From a virus, in the IMG/VR virus record IMGVR_UViG_3300027870_000353, positions 1 to 39,779 of that record: DNA of 39,779 nucleotides; one strand, 5' to 3'. Shown here in pieces: positions 14,170-22,982 of this stretch. Below the pieces are notes generated by a model. The model saw nothing but the letters and a program-made list of their open reading frames with translations, did not search any database and was not told the DNA's origin. The stretch's first letter is position 1. Every line of letters starts with the position of its first letter. The translations under genes were made by a program, and so were the position numbers.

Positions 14170-15847
14170 CCGCTGCACGGAATTTGCCGCTGCCGTCGCA
14201 TCAGGCGCAACAATCGCAGGCCCGATCGTAAGGGATGCGTGCAATCGACACCTGAAGGACTTGAAGGAAGGCCCCCAGCGCGGGCTGGTCTACGACCTGG
14301 AGGCAGCGAACCGCGCCATCGGCTACTTTGAAGACGTGCTCTGTCTCAATGGGGGCAAGTTCGAAGGCAAACCATTCGAGGTACTGGGCTGGCAGGCGTT
14401 TGTAATTGGCAGCTTGTTCGGCTGGAAGGGTCCCGATGGGCTCAGACGTTTCCGGGTTGGGTATGTCGAGACGGCAAAAGGTAGCGGGAAGTCGCCCCTG
14501 GCCGCCGGCATTGGCCTGTATGGATTGACCGCTGACGGCGAGTCGCGCGCGGAAATCTATGCGGCGGCGACCAAGATCGACCAGGCAAAAATTCTGTTCC
14601 GCGACGCGATCGCGATGGTCGACTGGTCCCCCCAGCTGGCTGGCCGCCTTGCAATATCAGGTTCGAAGGGCAAGGAGTGGAACCTTGCCTACAACAAAAC
14701 ATCGTCGTTTTTCAGGCCGATCAGTGCGGACGACGGCCAGTCAGGACCACGTCCGCACATGGTGTTGTTGGACGAAATCCACGAGCACAAAACCGGGCAC
14801 GTGGTCGAGATGATGCGGGCCGGTACCAAGAGCCGGGCTCAGGCCTTGATTTTCATGATCACGAACAGCGGGACGGACAAACGGACGGTCTGCTGGGAGT
14901 ATCACGAATACGGCGCGCAGGTGTGCGCTGGCCAGCTGCTCGACGACAGCTTCTTTGCCTTCATCTGTAGCTTGGACATCCTGGATGATCCATTCAAGGA
15001 CGAGGGTTGCTGGCAGAAGGTAAACCCATCGCTGGACAGCGGCATCCCGGGTATCAAATACCTACGAGAGCAGGTTACACAGGCGCGCGGGATGCCTTCA
15101 AAGGAGGCGCTGGTACGTCGGGTGAATTTTTGCCAGTGGACGGAAAGCAGTTCGCCTTGGATTTCGGCTGATGTTTGGTTCGGTTGTAAAGATAGTGAAG
15201 GTCGACCGTACTCAGAATACGCCGGCCGTACCGGTGTTGCAGGGCTGGATCTGTCTAGTACGCAAGACTTGACCTCCCTGGTGCTGGTGTTGGACCCAAC
15301 GGAAGAGGATCCAGTCCACCGCCTTATCCCCTTTTTCTGGCTTCCGGGGGACGGCCTGCATGCCAAGGCGGATAAAGACCGCGTGCCATATCTGGCCTGG
15401 CGCGACGCAGGATTTCTGACTGCACTGCCTGGTAAAGCGATCAATAAAAAGGCTGTGCTCAAGCAACTGAGCGGACTGTGCGAGATGTTTGAGATCCGCG
15501 AGATCGCCTATGACCGGTGGCGGATCGAGGACCTGCAGGCGATGGTCGATGACGAGGGCTACAACCTGTCGCCGCTTTCCCCGTTCGGGCAGGGCTTCAA
15601 AGATATGGCGCCGGCGGTCGACGAATTTGAGCGTCTGATGCTCGAGCAAGAAATTGTACACAACGATAACCCGGTGATGACCTGGTGTATGGCGAACGCG
15701 GTCCTGAGCAGCGACCCGGCCGGCAACAGGAAGATTGCCAAGGAGCGCGCCACGGGGCGCGTAGACGGCGCAGTCGCGGCAGTGATGGCAATCGGCCTCC
15801 TTGGAGCCGCTGAAACCGAAGCAAAATCTTTTTGGGACAGCCCTTGA
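14135..15847 (+). CDS. terL: Large terminase subunit
   Basis: A 570-aa packaging ATPase-nuclease of the HK97/Terminase_1 type. Walker A is TAKGSGKS (about 113-120), Walker B MVLLDE (209-214) with the catalytic Glu, and the coupling motif is near MITNSGT (241-247). The C-terminal nuclease begins at GLDLSSTQDLTSLV with its first metal-binding Asp near residue 371. Length fits the family. It follows terS and precedes portal, the standard order. Confidence 0.97.
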   Translation: MTKKPKQPVISDRCTEFAAAVASGATIAGPIVRDACNRHLKDLKEGPQRGLVYDLEAANRAIGYFEDVLCLNGGKFEGKPFEVLGWQAFVIGSLFGWKGPDGLRRFRVGYVETAKGSGKSPLAAGIGLYGLTADGESRAEIYAAATKIDQAKILFRDAIAMVDWSPQLAGRLAISGSKGKEWNLAYNKTSSFFRPISADDGQSGPRPHMVLLDEIHEHKTGHVVEMMRAGTKSRAQALIFMITNSGTDKRTVCWEYHEYGAQVCAGQLLDDSFFAFICSLDILDDPFKDEGCWQKVNPSLDSGIPGIKYLREQVTQARGMPSKEALVRRVNFCQWTESSSPWISADVWFGCKDSEGRPYSEYAGRTGVAGLDLSSTQDLTSLVLVLDPTEEDPVHRLIPFFWLPGDGLHAKADKDRVPYLAWRDAGFLTALPGKAINKKAVLKQLSGLCEMFEIREIAYDRWRIEDLQAMVDDEGYNLSPLSPFGQGFKDMAPAVDEFERLMLEQEIVHNDNPVMTWCMANAVLSSDPAGNRKIAKERATGRVDGAVAAVMAIGLLGAAETEAKSFWDSP

Positions 15848-17058
15848 AACTATTTGACCGACTATTTGGGCGCAAAGCGGCCCAGCTTACGTACGACCAG
15901 GTCGCTGATCTGATCGACGGTTCGAGCGGCGGTCGCATCGCGGGCGTGCACGTAAGCGATAAGACGGCCCTACAGGTATCCACGGTACTGGCCTGCGTTA
16001 AGGCTATCGCTGATGGGTGCGCGACCCCGAAGCTGCGCGTGTTTCGCGAGACCTCCGGCGGGCGGCGCGAGCTGGCCGACAACATCCCCGAATATCGGCT
16101 TCTGGCGCGCCGGCCAAATGAGTGGCAAACCTCCCTGGAGTGGCGCCGCCAGATGACACTACACGCGGCGCTCACCGGCACCGGGCTTTCCATCAAGGTG
16201 CGTGGTGGAAACGGTCGCGTGCGTGAGCTAATCCCCGTGCAACCTGGCCAATGGGACGTCCAGCATGTATCGCGCTATGAGCTCGTGTACCGGTGTTACG
16301 ACCAGTTCGGCCTGATCGGTGAATTCAGCCCTGACGACGTGTTCCTGCTCAACGGCTTGCAGTGGGAGTGGGCCAAAAGCATGGACGCTGTCACGCTGGC
16401 GGCAGCAGCCGTGGGCCTGGCCATGGTCACGGAGCGCAGCCAGATGGCTATGCATGCCAACGGGCTGCGGCCAAGCGGCGTGTATTCATTCGAAGGCAAT
16501 CTGAACGACCAGCAGCATGAACGCTTGACGAAATGGCTGCAGGCGAAGGGTGGAGCGGGTAATACGGGCACGCCTTTGGTCCTTGACCGGTCGGCCAAGT
16601 GGCTAAGCACCGCCATGAGTGGCGTCGATGCACAGCATGACCAGACGCGGCGGACCCAGATCGAGGAGATCTGCCGCGTCTACGGTGTGTTTCCCATCAT
16701 CGTGGGGCATTCGGACAAGGCGGCTACCTTCGCCAGCTCGGAAGCGTTCTTCGCGGCCCACGTCAAGCACACCTTGGCCCCATGGCACGAAGCGTGGACC
16801 CAGCGCATTGATGAAATGCTTCTGGACGGGTCCGGGCCCCTCTATGCGGAGTTTGATACCCGATACATGACCGCCGGATCGATGAAGGACCGCGCCCAGT
16901 GGGCCAGAACCATGACCGAAATGGGCATCTACACGCGCAACGAGATCCGCGACGAAGAAGGTATGGACCCATTGCCAGGCCTTGATGAGCCACTTACCCC
17001 CATGAATATGAACCCTGGCCCCTCGCCAAAAGGAACCGAAGATGACACCACTGCATAA
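15844..17058 (+). CDS. Portal protein (HK97 type)
   Basis: A 404-aa portal monomer of the dodecameric ring through which DNA enters the head. I place the start at TTG 15844, which gives the usual MKLFDRLFGRK beginning and overlaps the terL stop; an upstream in-frame TTG (15832) is possible. Typical features: LQVSTVLACVKAIADGCATPKLRVF, RPNEWQTSLEWRRQM, the GVDAQHDQTRRTQIEEICRVYGVFP region and the LAPWHEAWTQRIDEMLL helix. The end overlaps the protease gene by 17 bases. Confidence 0.95.
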   Translation: MKLFDRLFGRKAAQLTYDQVADLIDGSSGGRIAGVHVSDKTALQVSTVLACVKAIADGCATPKLRVFRETSGGRRELADNIPEYRLLARRPNEWQTSLEWRRQMTLHAALTGTGLSIKVRGGNGRVRELIPVQPGQWDVQHVSRYELVYRCYDQFGLIGEFSPDDVFLLNGLQWEWAKSMDAVTLAAAAVGLAMVTERSQMAMHANGLRPSGVYSFEGNLNDQQHERLTKWLQAKGGAGNTGTPLVLDRSAKWLSTAMSGVDAQHDQTRRTQIEEICRVYGVFPIIVGHSDKAATFASSEAFFAAHVKHTLAPWHEAWTQRIDEMLLDGSGPLYAEFDTRYMTAGSMKDRAQWARTMTEMGIYTRNEIRDEEGMDPLPGLDEPLTPMNMNPGPSPKGTEDDTTA

Positions 17059-17812
17059 CCCGCCTATGCCACGCAGCCGGAAGGACATGCCTGCGCCTGT
17101 CGCCATCAAGGCACCAGTCCAACGCAATTCCCCGCCGCTTGAGCGTAAGGAGGCAGCCGGCGGCCGCCAAGTCCGTTCATTTGCGCTCCAGATCAAGGCG
17201 ACTGGCGACGATGGCAGCATTGAAGGCTACGGCTCGGTCTTCGGCGTCCGGGACAACTATGACGACGTGATCGCTGCGGGCGCCTTCCTGGCCACGCTGG
17301 CTGCGCACAAGGCGGCCGGCACAATGCCGGCCATGCTGTGGCAGCACGACGGCTGCCAGCCGATTGGGATCTGGACTGAAATGGTAGAGGATGCCAAGGG
17401 CTTGCGTATCAAAGGCCAGCTGGCACTCGAAACCACCTTGGGCAAGGAGGCGCACGCGCTGTTGAAGATGGGCGCCTTGAACGGCCTGTCGATCGGGTTT
17501 ATTTCCAAGCAGTGGGCGTATGACCGCGAAAGCGAAGTCCGCACACTGACCGAGATCGACCTCTGGGAGGTATCCCTGGTTACCTTCCCCGCGAATGAAA
17601 AGGCGCGAATCACCAACGTCAAGTCGGCGTCCGACTTGGCGACGCCAAAAGATGCCGAACGGGTCCTGCGCGATGCAGGGTTCAGCAAGTCCGACGCGAC
17701 GGCGCTGGTGTCGCGCGTCATGCGGATGGGAGAAGAGCGGAGTGATTCCGTGGATTCGACCGCCAAAGCCATGAGCGCCGCGACCCGGCTGCTCAAATCA
17801 CTCAACTCCTGA
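17042..17812 (+). CDS. HK97-family prohead protease (S78)
   Basis: A 256-aa capsid maturation protease. Candidate catalytic residues are H102 (LWQHDG), S150 (NGLSIGF) and an acidic residue in EIDLWEVSLVTFPAN (E171 or E176). Residues 1-45 form a disordered, basic extension. The C-terminal 70 residues are helical and may be the scaffold-like self-cleaved part. It lies between portal and major capsid, as expected. Confidence 0.94.
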   Translation: MTPLHNPPMPRSRKDMPAPVAIKAPVQRNSPPLERKEAAGGRQVRSFALQIKATGDDGSIEGYGSVFGVRDNYDDVIAAGAFLATLAAHKAAGTMPAMLWQHDGCQPIGIWTEMVEDAKGLRIKGQLALETTLGKEAHALLKMGALNGLSIGFISKQWAYDRESEVRTLTEIDLWEVSLVTFPANEKARITNVKSASDLATPKDAERVLRDAGFSKSDATALVSRVMRMGEERSDSVDSTAKAMSAATRLLKSLNS

Positions 17813-17821
17813 AAGAGACTC

Positions 17822-19210
17822 ATGAAAAAAGCAACTATTCTGGCCATCATGGCCTGCCACATGGCCGCCTTTACCGCCAAGGCCGGCGCCGTCCCGACCT
17901 ACGAACAGCGCGATGACCCAAGCATCAATTCGGTGGCGGATTCGATCGAAAAGATCGCGACTGCCTTCGACGAATACAAGAAAACGAACGACGCACGTCT
18001 GGATGCGGTGAAGTCTGGCCAAAGCACCGCCGACTACGATGCCAAGCTCGCAAAGATGGATGAGCATATGGACGCCATGTCCGAAGCGAAAAGCCGTCTG
18101 GAAAAGCTGGAAGCGAAGCTGGCCCGTCCTGGCGTGTTCTCGGGCTCGGACGGCGAAAAGCGACAGAGCAAAGAAGAAATTGACTACAAAAATGCCTTCT
18201 TTGACTGGGTGCGCTCGCCGCGCGACCACGAATGCGAACAGCGCATGACTCACGCGCAAAAGGCGCTGGAAGCGAAAAACCTCGCGGATAGCCGCGAGCG
18301 CCGCGCGGCCCAAACCGTGGTCGGCACGAACGCGTCCGGCGGCTATGCCTTGCCGAAATTCATCGAGAACGCAATCGCGCGTCTCTCGGTTGATATTTCG
18401 CCTATCCGCCAGATCGCCACCGTTCGCCAAATCGGTACCACCGATTACCATGAACTGTTCGACCTGAATGGTGCCGGTTTCGAATGGCTGGGCGAAGGCG
18501 ACACCCGCAACCAGACCAACACGCCCGACCTGTATGACATCACCCCGACCTTTGGCATGGCCTCGGCCAAGCCACAGGCATCGGAAGAGTCGCTGGACGA
18601 CCTGTTCTTCAATGTTGAAGACTGGCTGACGATGTCGGCCACGGAAGCGATGACGGCCGGCGAAGGCGCCGCATTCATCAGCGGCAACGGTACCAAGAAG
18701 CCAACCGGCATCCTCGCAGGCCCGACGCCAGTTTCCACGGCTGATGCCGGTCGCGCCTTCGGCACGCTGCAATATATCGCTTCCGGCCAGGCCGCAGCTA
18801 TGCCGACCAGCACGGATCTGTTCTACGACATTGTGTATTCGATCCGCGCGCGCTATCGCAACAATGCCCGCTGGCTCACCAGCAAGCTGGTGCTGGCGGC
18901 GCTCCGCAAATACAAGGACTCCACCGGCCAGTACCTGTGGCAGCCGACCTTGACCGCCAGCCAGCCCGACACCTTCCTCGGCTACGGCATCACCGAGGCT
19001 GAAGATATGCCAGTGGTGGCCGCGAACTCGTTCCCGCTCGCCTTCGGTGACTTCAAGGAAGGCTACTTGATCTGCGACAAGGTCGGCATGCGAATGACCC
19101 GTGACGAGATCACTACGCCTGGCTTCGTGAAGTTCTACGTGCGCAAGCGCGTGGGCGGCAAGCTGCGCAACACCCAGGCGATCAAGCTGCTGAAAATCGC
19201 CGTCTCGTAA
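17822..19210 (+). CDS. Major capsid protein (HK97 fold)
   Basis: A 462-aa protein. Residues 30-105 are a charged coiled coil (delta domain, internal scaffold) that the S78 protease removes; the HK97-fold domain follows from about residue 115 (EEIDYKNAFFDWVRS), with GGYALPKFIENAIARL, the E-loop region near EWLGEGDTRNQ and a C-terminus with KEGYLICDKVGMRMTRD. The first 23 residues (MKKATILAIMACHMAAFTAK...) look like a signal peptide, which is odd for a capsid protein and probably part of the removed piece. Confidence 0.95.
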   Translation: MKKATILAIMACHMAAFTAKAGAVPTYEQRDDPSINSVADSIEKIATAFDEYKKTNDARLDAVKSGQSTADYDAKLAKMDEHMDAMSEAKSRLEKLEAKLARPGVFSGSDGEKRQSKEEIDYKNAFFDWVRSPRDHECEQRMTHAQKALEAKNLADSRERRAAQTVVGTNASGGYALPKFIENAIARLSVDISPIRQIATVRQIGTTDYHELFDLNGAGFEWLGEGDTRNQTNTPDLYDITPTFGMASAKPQASEESLDDLFFNVEDWLTMSATEAMTAGEGAAFISGNGTKKPTGILAGPTPVSTADAGRAFGTLQYIASGQAAAMPTSTDLFYDIVYSIRARYRNNARWLTSKLVLAALRKYKDSTGQYLWQPTLTASQPDTFLGYGITEAEDMPVVAANSFPLAFGDFKEGYLICDKVGMRMTRDEITTPGFVKFYVRKRVGGKLRNTQAIKLLKIAVS

Positions 19211-19228
19211 TCCAGCGAAACTATACCA

Positions 19229-19250
19229 AGCGGCCCCTGCGGGGGCTGCT
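19229..19250 (+). promoter_or_regulatory. Strong RNA hairpin after the major capsid gene
   Basis: AGCGGCCCC pairs with GGGGCTGCT (nine pairs, one G-U) around the tetraloop TGCG. No U-run follows, so it is not a normal terminator. It may protect the capsid mRNA 3' end or set the step in expression to the downstream genes. Confidence 0.6.
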
Positions 19251-19264
19251 CTTAGGAGAAATTC

Positions 19265-19489
19265 ATGAAAATCATTGCAATCCAGGCGTTCTCCTGGGCG
19301 CATCGCGGTGTCGAAGTACAGGAGTTTGCCAAGGGCGAAGTTATCGAGACCGAGGACGAAGACCTGATCGCTGTCGCAACAGCAGAGGGCTGGGCATCGA
19401 AGGATGGGAAACCGTCGAAGAAGAAGTCCGGGCCAGCCGAACCTGACGCTGGCGAAAATGCCGACTCGCTGAGCGCCGAGGGCGAATAA
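19265..19489 (+). CDS. Small hypothetical head-region protein
   Basis: A 74-aa protein. TTAGGAGAA precedes the ATG. The N-terminal half is beta-like with an FAKGEVIETEDEDLIAVATAEGWA segment, resembling short proteins with a KOW-like or head-fibre base found after capsid genes. The C-terminal third is disordered, charged and Ser/Ala/Glu rich. Role unknown. Confidence 0.62.
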   Translation: MKIIAIQAFSWAHRGVEVQEFAKGEVIETEDEDLIAVATAEGWASKDGKPSKKKSGPAEPDAGENADSLSAEGE

Positions 19490-19493
19490 CGAC

Positions 19494-19919
19494 ATGGCCG
19501 CCCTTCAAAAATTCAACGACTTCGCCGAACAGGTTTTGAAGGGCGTTCATAATTTTAGCGCTCACACCTTCAAGGCGGCGCTCACCAACACTGCGCCATC
19601 GGCCGCTAACACTGTCCTGTCCGATATAACGCAGATCGCCGCGACTGGTGGATATGTCGCCGGCGGGTATCAGCTCGATTCGGTTGTTCTGTCGGAATCT
19701 GCCGGCGTTGCAAAGGTAGTGATCGCTGACGAAGTGATCACCGCTTCCGGCGGCGCGGTCGGCCCGTTCCGCTACGTCGTCATCTACAACGACAGCGCGA
19801 CCTCACCGCTAGACGCCCTCGTCGGCTTCTACGACTACGGGTCGAACATCACCCTGGCCGACACCGAAACGCTAACGATCGACTTTGACGCATCAGCCGG
19901 TGTGCTGACCCTGACTTAA
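19494..19919 (+). CDS. Putative virion structural protein
   Basis: A 141-aa protein of a type I recall after capsid genes in HK97-like phages: FNDFAEQVLKGVHNF at the start, then LSDITQIAATGGYV, and TASGGAVGPFRYVVIYNDSAT...LVGFYDYGSNITLADTETLTIDF at the end. It is beta-rich and small. A head decoration or minor structural role is likely but not proven. Confidence 0.65.
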   Translation: MAALQKFNDFAEQVLKGVHNFSAHTFKAALTNTAPSAANTVLSDITQIAATGGYVAGGYQLDSVVLSESAGVAKVVIADEVITASGGAVGPFRYVVIYNDSATSPLDALVGFYDYGSNITLADTETLTIDFDASAGVLTLT

Positions 19920-19921
19920 TC

Positions 19922-20746
19922 ATGGCGATCAATACCCTCGACCAGCTGATTGCGGCAGCATCGCAACGTGTGTCTCTGTTAAAAACTGGTGGGCGCACCA
20001 CGGTGTCGACCTTTCCGTTTTCTGTGCTCGACCTGGCTGGCAACCCTGGTGCCGGTGTTCTGCCAGGCACCAGCACGACTGCGGGTGTCGTGCCGAACTC
20101 GTCGACGGCTGGATTCCCGTCGCTCAATGCGTTCGCCGGCGCGGCGATCGGCTACATCAACAAGATCGAGTTCTCGAACACGACTCCAAGTCGTTTTCTG
20201 CTGTTCGACCTGGTATTCAAGGCGGGCGCATACGCTTTTACGGCGGGCACATCATCGCTGACTGCGCAGCCGAGTTATTCGGCGCGCATGCTGGGCGGCA
20301 CCGATTACACGAACACCGAAATCTGGATCGAAGTGTCGACGGCGTTCGCCACTGGTACCGCGTGGCAAGTTCAGGTGACTTACACGAACCAGGCCGGCAC
20401 CACCGGCCGCACCTCGATCATCAGCGCGGCGCAGGCGGCAGCGGCGTTGACGCAAGGCAAAATGTTCATGCTGGGTCTACAAACCGGCGATACAGGCGTA
20501 CAGAAAATCGAATCTGTGATCGTTACCAATGGCGGCACTGCGATGACTGCAGGAGCGTTCAACGTGCTGGTCATGCGCCGCTTGTGGCAGGGCCGCGTTC
20601 GTATCGCCAATGACGGCGACGTGCATGACATGTTCAAGACTGGGCTGGTGCAAATTTTCGATTCGTCAGCGCTGTTCTTGGTGGTGGCCGGCGATAGTAC
20701 TTCTACTGGCGCGCCCGAACTTGTAATGGAAGTCGTCAGTGGCTAG
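19922..20746 (+). CDS. Hypothetical virion-region protein
   Basis: A 274-aa, Gly/Thr/Ala-rich, probably beta-structured protein with no recognised domain. It begins two bases after the stop of the previous gene and overlaps the next by eight bases. It may be a structural or decoration protein given its place between major capsid and connector genes. Confidence 0.62.
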   Translation: MAINTLDQLIAAASQRVSLLKTGGRTTVSTFPFSVLDLAGNPGAGVLPGTSTTAGVVPNSSTAGFPSLNAFAGAAIGYINKIEFSNTTPSRFLLFDLVFKAGAYAFTAGTSSLTAQPSYSARMLGGTDYTNTEIWIEVSTAFATGTAWQVQVTYTNQAGTTGRTSIISAAQAAAALTQGKMFMLGLQTGDTGVQKIESVIVTNGGTAMTAGAFNVLVMRRLWQGRVRIANDGDVHDMFKTGLVQIFDSSALFLVVAGDSTSTGAPELVMEVVSG

Positions 20747-21548
20747 TTTTTTCCGCTCTCAGCCCAGCGGGCGCCTGAGTGGCTTTTCTCTGATCAGGCA
20801 CGCATCCGGCGAGCAAGCGGCGAAGATTGTAGCTGCTGAATTTTTTGGTCCGCTGGGTACCCCAGGCGGTAGTTACACACTGTCGGCTGCTGCTGCTGGC
20901 TTCAATTTAAGCAGCCAGGCTGCAACATTGCGCGTCGCGCGCCGCGTGGTGATCGCCGCTGGTGCACTTGCTTACGCTGGCGGCGCTACCGGGCTGCGCT
21001 CGGCACGCCGGATGGTTGCCGCGGCTGTGGCGCTTTCGGTCACTGGCAGCGCCACAGCGCTTTCGTACGGCGCTGGCGCCGCGGCGTACGCACTGACGGC
21101 AGCGGTGGCGACATTCGCGCTCGGCGTGGCCGGCGCTGGCCTGCGCGTCGCGCGGCGGGTGCCTGCATCGGTGTCCAGCTTCGCCCTTGTTCACATTCCC
21201 AGCGGCATCAGGTACGGCCGGTCCCTGACAAATTCTGTCGCGGTGTTTGCTCTCGGTGCTGCGGCATCGACGATGCGCGCACAGCGCAAAATTGCCATGG
21301 GTGCAGGGGCGTACCTGGCTACGGGCTTGCCAGTTGCATTCCGGCTGGGCGGCACCATCGATTACACGACCGCACCGGCCGGCGCCGGCTACGCGCGGCA
21401 ACAGAGCGTCGCCGGCGTCCGGCAAGCGATGGGCACCTCGATGCGGCATGCTGCTGACAGTGGAGCGCGGCCTGTGCAAGCAAACTCAACGCGGCCAGCG
21501 TCTGGCAACTCCAGTCGCCCGGCAGCACAACAAAGGAACGCACGATGA
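20739..21548 (+). CDS. Ala/Arg-rich repeat protein of the head-tail region
   Basis: A 269-aa protein. From about residue 44 to 205 it contains roughly seven copies of a 22-residue unit. Each unit has a small hydrophobic strand (like GALAYAGGATG or VATFALGVAGAG) followed by a basic turn such as LRVARRV, LRSARRM or MRAQRKI. The last 50 residues are disordered, Arg/Ser/Gln rich. Its start and end overlap both neighbours (8 and 4 bases). Repeated strands with a basic cap suggest a fibrous or solenoid virion part, but I cannot name a function. The alanine content makes similarity searches prone to false hits. Confidence 0.65.
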   Translation: MASFFRSQPSGRLSGFSLIRHASGEQAAKIVAAEFFGPLGTPGGSYTLSAAAAGFNLSSQAATLRVARRVVIAAGALAYAGGATGLRSARRMVAAAVALSVTGSATALSYGAGAAAYALTAAVATFALGVAGAGLRVARRVPASVSSFALVHIPSGIRYGRSLTNSVAVFALGAAASTMRAQRKIAMGAGAYLATGLPVAFRLGGTIDYTTAPAGAGYARQQSVAGVRQAMGTSMRHAADSGARPVQANSTRPASGNSSRPAAQQRNAR

Positions 21549-22084
21549 CGGACAAGGCAATATCGGAACCGATCGCGACGGCGGTCTCGCTGGCGTCCGC
21601 GCGCATCGCCGCGCGGGCGAATGGCACCGATCTGGACACCGCGATCGAGGATCGTGTCCGCTCGATCACCAGCGAGGCCGAGCAGATCACACGCCGCGCG
21701 TTCATCACTCGCCCGCGCCGAGTCACCCTGGACGCTTTCCCCGACGCAATCCGGCTGGAAGTGTCGCCGGTCGCGTCAGTGACGAGCGTCAAGTACTTTG
21801 ACGAGGGCGGCGTCGAGCGCACCCTGGCGCCAGCCGACTACGACGTCGACCTGGTCAGCGAGCCGGCCTATATCGTGCCGGCGGTCGGCAAGTCCTGGCC
21901 GTCGACGCTTGACCGCATCAATGTTGTCAACATTGAGTACGTGGCCGGCTACGGAGCGAGCGACGCGGCGACTCCGCCGGGCGTCAAGGGCTACATTCTG
22001 GCGCGTGTCGAGGAGTTTTTTGGGCACGCCGAACCATCGCCGCACGTCGAGCGCGCGCTGGACAGCTACAAGGTGGTCGGATGA
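21545..22084 (+). CDS. Head-tail connector protein (HK97 gp6-like)
   Basis: A 179-aa protein with the gp6/Phage_connect_1 pattern: ITSEAEQITRRAFITRPRRVTLDAFP, EVSPVASVTSVKYFD and the C-terminal VNIEYVAGYG...PPGVKGYILARVEEFF. These proteins form a ring below the portal. It overlaps both neighbours by four bases. Confidence 0.85.
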   Translation: MTDKAISEPIATAVSLASARIAARANGTDLDTAIEDRVRSITSEAEQITRRAFITRPRRVTLDAFPDAIRLEVSPVASVTSVKYFDEGGVERTLAPADYDVDLVSEPAYIVPAVGKSWPSTLDRINVVNIEYVAGYGASDAATPPGVKGYILARVEEFFGHAEPSPHVERALDSYKVVG

Positions 22085-22425
22085 CTGCGCCATTCCGGAT
22101 GGATGAGACGATCACGATCGAGGTGCAAAGCGGCGCTACCGATCCAGACTACGGCACGCTCATCGACAGCTGGTCGACCGTCGCGTCGCGCGTATGGGCG
22201 AACGTCCAAGACGTTCTGCCAAGTCGGGCCGAGGTCACGGCCAACGCCCTGCGCATCGGTGCCCAGCGGTCCCGCCTGCGCATCCGCAATAACGCTGCCA
22301 TTACCGCAGGCATGCGCGTCACGCTGCATGGCAAGGGTGACCGAATTATGCAAATTGTCGCTGGCCCAGCGCTGCTGGACGACCAGCGGCACACCGAATT
22401 TATGCTTGAAAGCTACTCGTCATGA
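22081..22425 (+). CDS. Head closure protein (SPP1 gp16/HK97 gp7-like)
   Basis: A 114-aa beta-barrel head-tail joining protein (Phage_H_T_join type): TITIEVQSGATDPDYGTLIDSW, VWANVQDVLPSRAEV and the RLRIRNNAAITAGMRVT strand pattern. It would plug the connector after DNA packaging. It is coupled by ATGA at both ends. Confidence 0.82.
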   Translation: MTAPFRMDETITIEVQSGATDPDYGTLIDSWSTVASRVWANVQDVLPSRAEVTANALRIGAQRSRLRIRNNAAITAGMRVTLHGKGDRIMQIVAGPALLDDQRHTEFMLESYSS

Positions 22426-22982
22426 CAACGACAGACCAGACCATCACCGGTGGGCGCGAGCTCGATGCCTTCCTCCAAACGCTCGCGCCGAAGATCGAGC
22501 AGAACATCATGCGATCAGCTCTGAATGCCGGCGCGCGGGTAATTCGAGATGAAGCGAAATCTCTGGCTCCAGTCGGGCAGCCGAATGCTAATAATGTGGA
22601 AAAATATGGCGGCTACCAGGGAGCATTAAGGGATGCAATTCGGGTAAGTTCCAGAATAAGAAATGGTACTGTAAACGTTAGTGTCAAAGTCGGCGGGAAG
22701 GGGGGGAAGTCCCGATCAGCTGATGTTTTCTACGCTCATATGGTGGAATTTGGTACTGCCGCACACGAGATCAAGCCAAAGACCGCCGGCGGACTTTTCT
22801 TCGGCGGCTCCGTATTGCAATCAGTCATGCACCCCGGCTCCCAAGGGCAACCCTTCATGCGGCCAGCTTTTGACAACAAATCGGGTGAAGCGCTCCTCGC
22901 CATTTCCGCACAAATTCGCAAACGCCTTACAAGAGAGGGAATTAACACCCAGGCGCCAATTCCCACAGAGGATGACCAGTGA
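22422..22982 (+). CDS. HK97 gp10-family tail completion protein
   Basis: A 186-aa protein with family traits ALNAGARVIRDEAKSLAPVG, VFYAHMVEFGTAAHEIKP and MHPGSQGQPFMRPAFD. It joins tail tube to head. The middle (about 22560-22800) uses more AT-rich codons than its neighbours, so it may have come by recombination. It overlaps the next gene as GTGA. Confidence 0.9.
   Translation: MTTTDQTITGGRELDAFLQTLAPKIEQNIMRSALNAGARVIRDEAKSLAPVGQPNANNVEKYGGYQGALRDAIRVSSRIRNGTVNVSVKVGGKGGKSRSADVFYAHMVEFGTAAHEIKPKTAGGLFFGGSVLQSVMHPGSQGQPFMRPAFDNKSGEALLAISAQIRKRLTREGINTQAPIPTEDDQ

Noticed and set aside
19216-19228. A CTATAC half-site in the gap after the capsid gene, as a sixth operator
   Set aside because: Only one arm is present with no matching GTATAG five bases away, and no promoter is there.
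17798-19495. Long minus-strand open frame (565 codons) opposite the major capsid gene
   Set aside because: It is a mirror of the capsid codon pattern in GC-rich DNA; it has low-complexity His/Arg-rich content, no ribosome binding site and crosses three real genes.
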